Shown here: positions 44,986 through 57,175 of the stretch, piece after piece
Numbering within the stretch: position 1 is the first letter of the stretch
Layout of the letters: each line of letters starts with the position of its first letter
NCBI GenBank assembly: GCA_030762175.1
Contig: CM060843.1
Span: 113,055,369-113,119,368, forward strand
Direction of reading: 5' to 3'
Source of the DNA: Metallyticus violacea
Taxonomy: Eukaryota; Arthropoda; Insecta; Mantodea; Metallyticidae
Length of the DNA stretch: 64,000 nt
Position numbers and translations under genes: made by a program
Notes under the pieces: generated by a model
The model's input: the letters and a program-made list of their open reading frames with translations, nothing else
Database searches by the model: none
What the model was told of the DNA's origin: nothing

Positions 44986-46435
44986 ACACACACACATTTA
45001 TATATATATCAAATATGAGTGCCTAGTGGTACATTCGATATATGTTTGGATAGATCACTAAAATATCTTTCCGTGGGAATAACCGCAATTGCTTACTTCC
45101 TTCAGAATTTGCTATAAACGACATTTTTACTGTATTTAATATCAGGGAATAATAATGTAGTAAGCTTCAATGAATTAGAACAATATGCTATGAAATAAAT
45201 ATCTATTTTCGGGATTTCGAAATGAGATTACAATAGTTGTATTACAATTAAATATAAATTCGAGAGACCGGTTTCGATGGGATATTTACGGACTATACTA
45301 CTTATAATAAATACTTATAAATGGTGAGCGATCAATCATTGTGCGTTTAATGCTGCAAGAAGCATTCTTCACTTTCGGAATTTCGCTTTAAAGCATTTCG
45401 CTTTTACGAAAGAGCTTATACATTAGTACCTTTTTCGGTAAAGTAGAGAAATCCATAAAGCACTTTCGCTTTTACGAAAAAAAAAAAAAAAAGGAAAAAA
45501 GCGAAAATAGCTTCAGCACTTGTTTTTCAGCGAGGCGATATAGAAGCAGCTTACACCACGAGTTGATGTTTGGCGCCCCCAAGATCCTTTCTTAGGGTCA
45601 AGAAACCGTGGCTTTAATCTGCATTTGTGAGCATTGTTGTTTATCTGGAGAGTTGATTGTAATTTAGCTGGAGTAATTCAGTACTCTAATTGTGCTAAAA
45701 GCATTAAAAATATAATGCGTGTCAGTTTGTAACATTCGTGATGTTTAATCCTGAAAATTGACAGTGGTAAATGGGTTTGTCTTCGTAGACACATAAAAAA
45801 AAGGGAATAGAACACATACTGCTGCATCGAGTGTACAAGGATGAGGGCATTATTAAATAGCCTTATTGAAACAACAAGCAATGGACGATGATGAAATTGT
45901 TGTAAAATTGGAATAATAGGTGGCCATGAATTATTTCATCTGTCTGTCATCTGTCGAATAAAGCTTCCTAACTCAAAAATTTACTAGAGAGTGTGCTTTG
46001 GCGATGTTGCCGAAAAGCCCCATAATGAATGCAGAATATGATTGTAGATTGGGCGTTTATAACATAAGAAAGTGCTTAACCCTAAGCCTCTGCTATTGCA
46101 ACATAAATATCCGGATGAACTCAAAGAAATGTACGGATGTTCTGTTGTTGAGAAGACTCTAGAGAAAACGCGAACTATAACACGTCTCTTATGCTTGTAG
46201 ACAACTGTATCTTCATTTCCATTTCCGAACGGCTTGTTATGTCCCTACCTTAAGTATGAATATTGCGGTTGAATCTTTTGGCTTATTATATGCAAAATAT
46301 CTCGTTTTATTGTAAGCGCTATGAAAAGAGTAAGTTAGAAGCAAGCTTGCACATACGTTTAGCACGAAACTACTGCCTTATAGACTGTTAAACAGTATAA
46401 ATAATAATCGAAATTTTAAACTCCTACTGACTTCT
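44986..46435. other. unassigned AT-rich DNA
   Basis: No gene recognised. TTTCGCTTTTACGAAA occurs twice (about 45396 and 45464). A-run at 45477-45492. Confidence 0.5.
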
Positions 46436-46439
46436 CCTC

Positions 46440-46880
46440 CTGCTCCCCGGCTGGTTTTTCACGGCGTGAACGAGTCGAGAACTGCTCGGTCAACTGCACA
46501 TGGAGTTTGGTTTACCACTTCCGTTGACGACTTGGAGGATTTTACCGTGACGTAATCGTCCGCTTAGCAACAAGCAGAATCATGTTGAACTTAGATTCTT
46601 CCTACACTCTTTTGTCATTGGTCATTATAATTCAAACTTGGACGTTGGTATATCATAATTAGCGAACATTACGACGTAATATAAAGACCCCCCAAGTGAT
46701 CGCGAAACTATATTAGGAGGTAGCATAGTGTCTGTTCTTCGCTCTTCGCCTGTACTACCCTGCGCTGCTGCTGGCCGCCCTGCACTCTCGGTTCTTCGTG
46801 GCATCGCCCCGAAGGCAAGGGCCCGGCCATCGTAACGGCTCGACTTGCAACTATCACTTTATTACTTGCTAATGTAAGCT
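46440..46880 (+). promoter_or_regulatory. promoter- or LTR-like GC-richer block
   Basis: In order: GTGACGTAAT (about 46547), close to a CRE; CATTGGTCAT (about 46616), an inverted CCAAT box; TATAAAGACCCCCC (from 46680); then a GC-rich leader with GCTGCTGCTGGCCGCCC and GAAGGCAAGGGCCCGGCC; and GCTAATGTAAGCT near 46870, a possible splice donor. This reads like a Pol II promoter with a first exon, or like an LTR. TATAAAGACCCC resembles TATAAAAAGACCCC at 37071. No coding exon follows that I can recognise. Confidence 0.35.
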
Positions 46881-49814
46881 TTCAGCTACCGAGGAGGCTT
46901 AAGAGTAACAATAGATGAAATATGGTCAGCATTGTTGACAAATTCTATTTTTTGTCTTAAAATAAACACTTTCTACCAATTAATAATTTTTAAAAAATGA
47001 TTTGCATCCTAATTTTTCCATACAGTGCACTTTTATTCATGTTTTCAACACCTAATCAAAAATGATGAACAAACAAAAATATCATATGATTTTTAAAATA
47101 ATTTTACGTTACTCAAGACATGCGATAATTAATATTATTAAATATAAAAATATAGCATTATATTTTTAGATTTTTTTTGGGTACAATCAATGCAGTACGA
47201 AAAAAATCTATTTGAATTTATTTTCTCAATTTCAAATTCATTTGACAATATTCTTATTTGACCGACATAATACTTTTGTGTCGTGCGGAGCATTTAATAT
47301 ATTTATATTTATAAGTAAATAAAATCAATCTTTTTGATAGACTATTAAAATATCACTGGTAGATGAGTCCTTTGAGGGTGCAAACTTTTGTAATTTTTAC
47401 TTAATTTTCTGTGGTCATATATAGGAAGATCTTTTTCAATTAAATGTGTGTTATTTAAATTAATGTACTGCTAAGTTATAATCTGCTCGATATTAGAGAA
47501 TTTTCGGATAATATTATTTCTCTCTACTTCAAACCGCCGTTAAATAACGTTTTCTTTTGCCTGAAATACGAATGCTCTAAATCATTCAAGCTCTGCACTG
47601 CTAATTTTACGCGGTGTTACTTACAGACTATTTGCCAAGATATCTGTAATCGTTACAGCAGAATGAGAGTGTGTAACAGTGACATGTCACCAATATCCCG
47701 CACTCTGCTTTTCCATTATTCTTGTACAAGCGTTTTCATCCATCTTTTCCACTCATTGGTGATGAAATGTTCGATGCTCTCGGCGCAGCGTGACGCCCCT
47801 ATGGCTCTTGTGTTATTTGTCCCTCAACTGTTCACCAAGGGATCTCTACTCAACAACTCTTGTCGCCTTTGTTATGAAGACTACTTTTTAATAGCTTTGC
47901 GTTAGCGCTACGCAGATGCGGTCTTTACTGTGTGCTTAACGTGAACGCGTACTCAGCCGGCAGTGATTTTTACTCCTCAGCACTTAAGAGCAAGAACAGA
48001 AGATAATTAGCGTTAAACTAGGGTAGAAACGGTACATTTACTAACGTTAATTACGCAGATCGACACGCCTTCTTTGTCTTGTTGAAGCAGTTAGTTATTA
48101 AATGCAAGAGATGCGCTTTAAAAATTTACTATTTTCACAATCTAGCCTAATAAAAAAAGTTAGTTGGCAGTTTTGAGCTGTTAAGACAATTACACTGCGT
48201 AAAAAGTTGATAGGGTGCTAAAAACATTTAAAATGACTAATAAGGGATATTTTCTGAAACAGAAAAAGGCCTACGAGAGTTCTTTGTGTGGAACTCCAGC
48301 GAGAATATTTGGGAACTTGCTATGCTCGATTAATCTTTTCATATTAATAAAGCAACACTCCATTTCCTTGTTGTTCAGAATGGCTTTGCAATAAATAAGG
48401 TTTTACAGATTTATCAATTTCTTAAGACTAGGTCGTCCTACTCAATAAACACAAGGATAACAAACAAAGAAAATGTATACATTGTATTTATGTTTCCTAT
48501 GTTTTCCTATCACCAAAACTTTATAGCATTTCAAGAGATTCCTGCATAAAAAATTGATAGACTAGTTTGAACACAAGCCAGTCCGTAATCCTCAACTGTG
48601 CAATATCCGGTTACAAACCTCCAGAGGTGCGATCAAGTTTAATATTGAAAATTGGGACACATTCAAACCTACTAAATGCAGCTCTGTGCTGACTATCAAA
48701 CTCCACCTATTATAACCCACATCATATCTGTATGGTTATTATTACCAAGATTCTGATTCCAACAAATCTCTCCGCAGAACTCTCTCTGCAGTAATGACAT
48801 TTACTTCTTCCAAAAGAATTAATTTTAATGTATATATAAACATATAAAATAAAGGTATATTTCTTTTAAAATAATTAATGCAATATAAATGTAAGTACAT
48901 TTAAAATGTGATAATATATATGCTTTAATTTTATGTACTAAGGTAAAATTTTGCCAATAACAAAATAATTATAATCTATATTTTCTTGCTGATTCTCCAT
49001 GAAATCACCTCAAATTACGATTTAAAAATAAATAATTTAAAGCTTGCTATGTTGTTTCATTATCTAAATAAATATTCTTCCATAGTTACGAATACACAAA
49101 TAACTACAGAGATAAAGCCAAAGGGAAAGCAGTTAAAACTATTTGAATGGAAAATTACCAGTACTGAGTAAAATCTAATTGCAGAACATTAAAAAAAATC
49201 ACATGTATTTCTTAGGTGGGGGTCACTGTGAAAGGCATGGCCAATTTCCTTTGTAAGCTATTCTTACCTTGCTAATTTAATAAAGACTGATAATTTTATT
49301 TAATGGCACGAAAGATGCTACAATTAAATTTTAATGTGATAATACTTCTTTCTTTTTTCTTCTCATGGAAATACTTCGTGAACATCTAATCCATCACAGT
49401 AATCCTAAACAGTAACTACTTTCACCATTGCAAAAATAGGGACATAACTTTTAACATTCGCTGTGAACATGTGAGAGTTTCTGCATTATTGATTTCATGA
49501 CTGCAGAAGCATTGTTTAAACTAATAGAAGGTATGACTTCACATTGTCATTGCCACATTAATAAATTACATATTAATGATTATTATCCTTTTAATATTCG
49601 CGCCCATTATTGCAATAATGCAATAGTTTTACAGCAAAAATATTCAGTAAAATGACATTTCTGCCAATTAAAACAGAAACACGAACGGATATAGTTAACA
49701 TAACAAAAGTGAATTCAACAATCAGAAAATGATTACCCTCTCATCTTATCTTTCAATTCTACTCGTAAATAAAAAAACAAACAAAACGAAAAAAGACATA
49801 TTTTAGAAATCTTG
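46881..49814. other. unassigned AT-rich DNA
   Basis: About 2.9 kb without a recognisable gene or repeat. Frame 47663-47905 (+) sits in slightly GC-richer sequence but has no motif. Confidence 0.5.
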
Positions 49815-50365
49815 TTTTAGAAGACTTTTACAGTTATAACATTTGCTCAAAGTGCCCGTCATCGGCGTCGATACACTTCTGGGTACGTTGAACTACTGAT
49901 TGAGCAACGTTTGCGAAAGTGTCCTCGGCGATTGCAGCACATGCCGTTTCAATTTCTTCTTGAAGTACTGTCATGTACCTTGTTTTCTACGGTATACAAC
50001 ATCCTTAAGAGTTCCCCATAGGTAGAAGTCCATCTTAGTTAGGTCCGGAGAACGCGGTGGAAACTCAATTGGACCTCTTCTTCTATCCAGAGGCTTGGAA
50101 GAGTGTCATCAATGTGGTGGTACACCATTCTGTTGGAAATGAAATTCCTCATTTCTATAGAGTGTATGAATGAACATCATACATCATATGATAATGTTAG
50201 CTGCATTTGTTCATTGTTAATTTACCTGTGACGTAGCAACACTATCATAATGTATGTGAGTCACATCTGTTTATAGAACATCATACTACACATTACTGTT
50301 GTTTTTCGGTTCAACTTTGAAATATATTAAATACATATCTAATGTGAAAGGGGGTATATATTTTT
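49815..50365 (-). mobile_element. DUF4817-type transposon, internally deleted (copy 3)
   Basis: On the minus strand, the family leader (AACAGTAATGTGTAGTATGA, then GTGACTCACATACATTATGA) runs from about 50330 to 50200. After about 60 bp it gives FQQNGVPPH, the second catalytic block with Asp changed to Asn. RRRGPIEFPPRSPDLTKMDF and YLWGTLKDVVYRRK follow with the third Asp intact, then a broken C-terminal tail to about 49850. The N-terminal helix-turn-helix and the first Asp region are missing. The leader carries the same extra CAGGTAAATTAACAATGAAC segment as copy 2, so copies 2 and 3 form a subfamily distinct from copy 1. Confidence 0.8.
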
Positions 50366-52260
50366 TTTCATCATCGGTATATATGTGTGTGTGTGTGTGT
50401 GTGGAAAATAATTGGTACCGACCCGACTCTATCAATTTTCTATCAAGTTTTGCCCAGCAGATAATTCAAAGATGTAACATAGTTCTCTTGTGGTTAATTT
50501 CGCATTTTGCAAGCGTTTAATTAAATCAGAAATTCATAAAGATGACACGTTTTTGGTCAACTCAATATAGTTGTTCAGTGTTGTCAAGAATACGTTCCAT
50601 AAACCACCTGACTCTTTATATGGTTCCAGTTACTGCGGGCGGTGTACAGAGCATCTTACGTAGTACACATTCCAACAACTGGCTTACTTCGCTTCCAGTT
50701 CTTGGTTTTATTTCAGCAATGGTAACGTGATCCCAAACAGGCGAAGTGTAAAGAAAAGCTTGCAAGAGTAGTGGCGACAAGCAGCTTCACGTCAGAACTT
50801 GTTCTTGCAAAAGAGACAGAAATAATCGCGAGCCTCGCCTTGTGCGGAAAAGGGCGTTCTGCAGTTCATGCGGAAGAATTTCAAGCGGCGGCGAGCTGTG
50901 GTATTTTATCACTCATTATGTGCTTCTGCGTCTCTCAATAATGTCTTGCTCTTCTTCCTCTTATGCTTCTACTTATTTCTTTATTTCTCCTTTCTCCTTC
51001 CGACTAGCTATTCGAACTGAAGATGTCTTCTCGGTGCTGTCTCAGAGGGTAGGTCTTATCTTTATTATCAAAATGACATTTGTTGCTTTGAGTACGCTGA
51101 TAGAAAACACAATCAGAAATGATAGCATTGTTAGTGTCGTTTCAATTTAGCGATTGCATTACTCGCTCAAAACCTTAAATATTATCAATGCATATTTGTG
51201 ATAATGAACGAATTTGCACATGTAACTACTTACATTCAATTATAAGATTATATACATTTTAGAGGAGAAGTCTTTGGAAGAATTCCATTATATTTTGTAT
51301 TAATAGGTCGGTTGAATAAGTTCATTTTATTTTTTTGATGTATTACTAAAAATGCTCAAAATTTAGCGAATTAAACCCAAAATGTTTTACACCAGTGAAA
51401 TTATCCAATTTTTAATATTACAACCTGTAATATAGTTGGAAGAGACCGCAGTACTTGTTGGGAGAAGAAGAAAAGAAGCCAATAGCAGATCCGTGTGTAT
51501 TATTACTATAGCAAAAGATGAAAAAAAACTCTATATAATAAGACCAATTTATTATTCATATAAGACATGTAACATTTTAAATATTCGTTGAGCGCGATAC
51601 AGCTGCTTTAGAGATTTTAAGCGTCTTTTCCTCATTCAGCGATTGCCTCATTAATTTATTGAGTTTGCCTTTCTTTGCTTTCGTAGTAAAACTTTGTCGT
51701 ATTTTTTACACCAAATGTGGAAGCTTTTTCCCCTTTCGTTCTTTCACGGATCTTCTGTAATCAAAAGTAAAGTTGGAAATCGATAGGATCCTGGCAGGAT
51801 GATGAGAGAGCACTCAAAATCACAAATCTTCCAAGTTTACAGGGTAGCAACAACGCCTCGGGGAAAGATTCTTTCATATTGTAAACAGATCCTCTTCAGA
51901 ACGTTCACAAAAAAGTTTGCAGGCTTCTGTTTAATCCTAAATAGGATAGAACAAGTGTTATTAAACAGCGCGTATTTTATTTCCATTACATACGGACATT
52001 TGAAGACAAACTCTGTAGGGACAAGAAAGGGAAAAATCCTAATCCAATTTTCTAACAAAAAAATGTACAATTGTACTTGAAAATCAAACAAAGGCGTGAT
52101 GTAATTTCAGAGCTTAGATGCCATTGCAAACGAGCATATATACTTGTATTTGAAGTTAATGTCTTGGGCAGAAAGTCAGGGTGATGTTAACAGTTTCAAA
52201 GTAGTATTTTGATTTTTAAAACAGATCACCCATGTGCTTATATGAACGCCTAATGTATAT
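50366..52260. other. unassigned DNA
   Basis: A short (TG)n tract lies at about 50384-50402. Frame 50842-51150 (+, 102 codons) has no recognised motif. Confidence 0.5.
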
Positions 52261-52272
52261 AATGTATATTGT

Positions 52273-52565
52273 GTCGGTCCTGGTGGTGTAGTGGTTACCA
52301 TACTTGCCTTCTAAACCCAAGATCGCGGGTTCGAACCCGGCCAGGACCGATGGATTTTTTCGGGCGTAAAAATCCTATGTATGACTTCCTTTGGAAGGGA
52401 AGTAAAGCCGTGGGTCCCGTGTCGTACATTTACGGCACGTAAAAGAACCTCAAGCCTGAAAGAGAGGCCTCTGAGCAAAATTTGTCGGCCGTTTCACGCT
52501 CCGAGTTGAATGGGACGCTGATGACCTGAGCTGTTAAAGAGCGTCCATAAATAAATCATTAAAAA
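52273..52565 (+). repeat. SINE family B, complete, with 12-bp target duplication
   Basis: Best copy of family B. The 73-nt head folds as a tRNA: GGTCCTG pairs perfectly with CAGGACC as acceptor stem, with A box TGGTGTAGTGGTTA and B box GGTTCGAACCC. The body follows (GGATTTTTTCGGGCGTAAAA ... GTCGGCCGTTTCACGC) with 3' end AGAGCGTCCATAAATAAATC. AATGTATATTGT at 52261-52272 recurs at 52566-52577. The intact Pol III promoter and clean duplication make it the youngest-looking SINE here. Confidence 0.93.
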
Positions 52566-52577
52566 AATGTATATTGT

Positions 52578-54509
52578 AAGCTTTATTTGACAATATAGCA
52601 TTCGTATGTAATTTGTTCCAATATAAGCATATCCAGATGTGTTTCAACAAAAAAAGTCTTTAGAATATGGTGCGGGTATTTTGAACAAATAAATGTTTTG
52701 GATAATTTCAAGTCTTTTAGTAAATACAATGAATACACATGACACCAAGCTGTTTGAAGTTAGAAGTTTGAAAGTACAAGCAAGGGAATTGACTTAACCA
52801 CTAATTAATTGCACAGGTATCAAATCTTGCCACGAGAAATAGAATAGCCATCCAGAGTAATTTGTACGTAACAACTGGGGAAATATTTTCCCCAAGTATC
52901 GGGTGTTCTAAAGTATTTTTGTTACATCACATGGTTAAGCGCTAAAACGGAAAGGCACCAGTTGAATAAGCAGTACATGAATCAAGCCGTAAAACCCGTT
53001 ATTAATGGGGCAACATCTGTTCTGGTGCAGAGCTACATATATAATATACTTTATATTAGTCTGCATGGAAAACAGGAATAAAAAGTTAGGGAATAACACA
53101 ACTTGGCCCTGTAAGTTGTGTGCTAATAGAAACCATTTCGTTCAAATTCTTAACATCTTACAATGACAATGAATCAAAACCATGGGTCTTGGAAAGAAGT
53201 GTAAATATGTGTATTTTGTAATTTCGATTATACTTATAAAAACTGATTTACAAATATTGCAATTTTTTTAATGAAATCTGCGTTTGTGCAAAAGGGAAAA
53301 AGCAATTACTTTGTGCTCGTCATAAAAGCATACGAACATTAAATCGCGCATTTATTTAGTTAATTAATCAGTGTTGTTAAAATTACCGCACTAATAAGAG
53401 TCCTGATTATCCCAAAAATATATCATTTGATTGAGGTAGGGGGAGATAGTGTGATAATGTACATGTCCTTACACTAGCAAGAAATTAAATAACTATGTTT
53501 ACGCTCTAATGTTTTAAACATATAATCTTACCGTACTTTATAACAAATTCACATAATTCAGTTAATTCAGTTAATATTTTACTAATTTTTCACAAAAATA
53601 GAAAGTGTTCAAATTTCACATACACTATTCTATATTACTTCTTCACCTCTGTGTTTTTTTTTTTTTCTTTCCCCCCATTCTTCCTGTTCCTACATGTAAC
53701 TTTATGTAATCCAGAGAGATCGCTTTCATGACCTGCCATAGGTTGCTTCAGTTTCAGGTTTCTGTCTTCAGTGTGCTTTCTTTATTTTTTAACCTAAGGA
53801 AGACTTTATCCTCTTCCAATTTTTGCTTACCCATGACAAGCGAAAAACCCCTAAATATAAAAAATTATAATTGTAAAGGCTATCTTAGATTTCTTAACAT
53901 TTTCTAAACATTCAATTTCAGAAGACTGGAAAATCAGCGTGTTTTTAAAACAAGTTTATTAATGTGCAACTGATACATGATCATAGTTTCTAGGAATGGT
54001 AGCAGAAGATGTGCACTTTCAGCAATGTTCTCACCGATAATGGTTGTCTGTCATACATGTTTATTACTAGAAAACTTTAATGTGACTTACACGTTGTTTA
54101 CTACTAATTATAAATGATCGTTCTTTGTCCTTCATTGCTTATTTTATTGAACATTGCTCCACACCTGACCCATTACTAGTTGATTTCAAACTTTTATTTC
54201 GTAAAATACAAATGGATGATGCTCAGGTTTAAGTTCATGATTTAATTGTTCCATTATGTTATAGCAGAACGATTAGAAATACTGATTGACTGGAAAAACT
54301 GAGCATATCCAGAAAAGAGCGCGATTAAATATCCACAAATGAAGGGAGTGGCTCAAAATTAACCAAGATATATGAACAAATTTGAGGGATGTACAGCAAG
54401 AAATAAAAATGGAGTCGTGAGTTTAAATATGGTAGAATTTTCCATACAGATGAGCATGGCATTGCTTCTTGGAAAAATGTCATAACAAAAGAAAAAGTAA
54501 TTGAAATGT
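52578..54509. other. unassigned AT-rich DNA
   Basis: No gene recognised. Near-palindrome TGGGGAAATATTTTCCCCA at about 52877; T/C-run at 53646-53676. Confidence 0.5.
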
Positions 54510-54567
54510 TTCCAATACTATTAGTCACTCGTCCTAAGTCATTTGACTTAGACTAATAGTATAGGAA
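54510..54567. repeat. nested short palindrome
   Basis: ATACTATTAGTC (54515-54526) pairs with GACTAATAGTAT (54551-54562), enclosing CTAAGTCATTTGACTTAG. A direct repeat of ATAGGAAATAGT follows. Confidence 0.7.
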
Positions 54568-54968
54568 ATAGTATAGGAAATAGGACATACCATGCAATTA
54601 GATATGAAACAATTACTTTAAGACCTATGAAGACCTGTGAAGGAATCACGGACTCGTCGCTAAGATCTTAAATCAAAATGCAAAGCAAGGAATGCAAATA
54701 TGCGAGGTCTCCATCTTTTTAAGACATTCAGGATGTCACCATAAGCATGAAAGATTTTGTTGTTTGTTTGTTTGTTGAGATGTGAAGCACTATTCTCTTT
54801 GATCATTTTTAAAGACAATCCACAATAAAAGGTTGCCAAATTAATTTCAAAATTACAAGGTGCTATCAAAAAAATTAATTGCAAAGAGCTAAAGTAGGTG
54901 TCCTCTTTTTAGGACACTTTTTTCAAACCACAAGTCTTGTATTGCAATGACTGCAGTTGAAAACGCAG

Positions 54969-55050
54969 GGTCTGAACTATTGGAACAGCCTACTCGTACT
55001 CCTGATCTAGTTCCGAGTAAATTCAGACTATTCCCAAACATTTAAAAAAA
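54969..55050 (+). pseudogene. mariner C-terminal catalytic fragment, tentative
   Basis: One plus frame reads SELLEQPTRTPDLVPSKFRL then FPN and a stop, resembling the xxLxHPPYSPDLAPSDFxLFPxL block with the catalytic Asp replaced by Lys. No other part of an element is convincingly visible, so this is a short remnant or a chance match. Confidence 0.35.
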
Positions 55051-55426
55051 AAAACTGTTGAGGTAGGAAAGTTTTATTAGATTATGGAGCCATGGAAGTC
55101 GTAAACCAGTGTTTTCCATGCGTTGAATAACCCTTCATGCAAGAAGTTGAAGAAAGGCGAAAGGTGCATTATTTTTCAAAGTGAGTACGTTGAAAATTCA
55201 GGTAAAAATAAACAAAGGTAGATGAACTAATGGGAGTAGCATAAAGTTCAAATATTCTATGATACTGGGTGAGCAATGCTTGACGCAACAGCGAGGACGG
55301 CCGGCAGCGCTGTGTCGAGGAGGCGGGGAGTATATTTCCCCTCCACCGAGCAAGACTTTAGTGTGAATTGAAATCTTACGAAGTAGCACGTGTTTGTTGG
55401 GCGACCAATACAATGTATTAAGTGAA

Positions 55427-55737
55427 ATGGGACAATTCAAATATTCTATTCCCCAAAGAGCATTCATGTATGATACATACGTGCGTACAGAATCAGCGTA
55501 TGCTGTCAGGAGATTATTTCAAGATGAATTTCCTGTATCCCCCGCTTTAACACCCTGCGATTTTTACCTCTGGGGGGGGCATTAAAAGAGAAAGTGTACA
55601 AAACAAATTCACACACTTTAGATGAACTGAAAACTAACACTAGTCAATAAATTGCTACCATTTCTCAGAGGGCACTGCAGCGTGTAATGTGCAGTTTCCT
55701 AGCACGTGTCAGAAACGCTTGAACAAAAGGAGGCAGT
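55427..55737 (+). pseudogene. DUF4817-type transposase of another subfamily, core deleted
   Basis: MGQFKYSIPQRAFMYDTYVR then ESAYAVRRLFQDEFP is the N-terminal helix-turn-helix domain. Without the catalytic centre it joins VSPALTPCDFYLWG, the block with the third Asp. After a G-run frameshift it continues ALKEKVYKTNSHTLDELK, ISQRALQRVMCSFLARVRN and a stop. The middle, including the first two catalytic Asps, has been excised, as in the 33.3-kb element, but the sequences are clearly a different subfamily. GC-rich flanks (55285-55340, 55850-55910) may include its ends; I could not align them as terminal repeats. Confidence 0.75.
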
Positions 55738-56999
55738 TCCAATATTTGCTTGCTTAATCTATTGAGTAATTTACTTTTATTTTAAAGTGTTTGTTGTGTA
55801 TGTTAAAAATAACTCCTGCGACAACCGTACTATATTTACTACAGACTTCCTGTCACCCGCACCACTGCAGCCAACCTCGCCGGCCGCCCGCACGCCGCGA
55901 AACCAGTTCCGTGAAAGATTGTTCATCCTGTACATCTTAGCTTATCTTTGCATCTTCCGAAACAGCAGTAATCCACTAATATTTTTACAATTATCGCTTG
56001 TCTTATTGTAGGAGAACACCGCACTGTACAAAATGACCAACTGTGTAAACTTCCACAGCACAAGATGTGCTCTATTCTAGCTGACAACACAAAACTTTAT
56101 TCTGACCGCTGCGCTGTTAGAAGCAAGACAGGGGGGCCTACATTGCCCCATCTATATCTTTTCTAGGATAGTTTTTTTATTTGAGACCCTTAACAGAACT
56201 AAAATCGTTTTATTCTATTCTGCGAAACAACTGCCTTGTGAGACACGGTACATTTCAAATACTAAATATTTCATAAAAAGGAAAACATGTTATAACGAAA
56301 GTAGTTTTTTAGTGGGAACTGGTGCTATTAAATCTAAGTTTAGTAATGACCATATATGAGGTAGGTAAACTGATATAACGACCAAGAATGAATATACAGT
56401 CTTCTCAAAGTGAAGCCATTACAGTGTCTTGTGAGTAATTAATAAAAGTGCTTAATTGGTCAACGGTTTGAGGCAATTAAATAAACTGGTGACTGAGTAT
56501 TTTTCTGTTCGAGTAGCAATACTAGGCCAACCAATTCCCACTAAAAAAAATTTATAATCATATATTTGAGAGATGTTTTCATTTAAATGTATTTTTTGTT
56601 CAAATAAATGCAAAGATATGTATCATATATCTGTTCTGCAGCTACTGCACACACTTTAGTTCAACATCTTGGAATAAGACAGTATAACCTGCAACCAAGC
56701 ATGTTGTGGGTTTATGCGCAGACACATAAATAAGTGGGACTCCATGATAACGTGGCCATTATTCTGCTAAATACCATTTAATGGCCTTAAAAGAGATAAT
56801 GATAATGGCGAGTAATCTTTTTTGTTGAAATAATATGTGCAGATATTTATTACTCCAAAAATTAAACTTTCAAAAATTCTTATTCCTTTTCAGTACTCTT
56901 TTATATTTACTTCATTTTCTTCTACAATCGATTTCACAGTTGGATATAAATTTAGAAAATAATTGATGTTAAAATTAGCTAATTTAAACAACCTTGGGC
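55738..56999. other. unassigned DNA
   Basis: GC-rich patch at 55850-55910 (CTCGCCGGCCGCCCGCACGC), otherwise AT-rich. No gene recognised. Confidence 0.45.
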
Positions 57000-57001
57000 T
57001 A

Positions 57002-57175
57002 CCCAGCGCAGTTGCTTAAGCGGTAGCACTTGGGAACTGGATTTCAAATCTTTTGGGGCCGGCCATTCATGATTCTCCTGGCTGTTTAGGCGAATGCTGG
57101 GCTTTGTCTTTCCTTACCACGAAATTTCCGCTCGCTAGGTATATTGAAGAAACCTGGGCGCTTTGTAGCTCCTAA
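57002..57175 (+). repeat. possible tRNA-derived SINE remnant
   Basis: CAGCGCAGTTGCTTAAGCGG looks like an A-box region and GGATTTCAAATC about 35 nt later like a weak B box, followed by about 110 bp of GC-richer sequence. Single degenerate copy. Confidence 0.35.

Noticed and set aside
51015..51050. CTGAAGATG as a third copy of the structured module
   Set aside because: No GAAA, no GACC.CGGC and no CCCGGAA follow.
52273..52350. Genuine tRNA gene
   Set aside because: tRNA-like head with good boxes, but continuous with the SINE B body and flanked by a target duplication enclosing the whole 293 bp.
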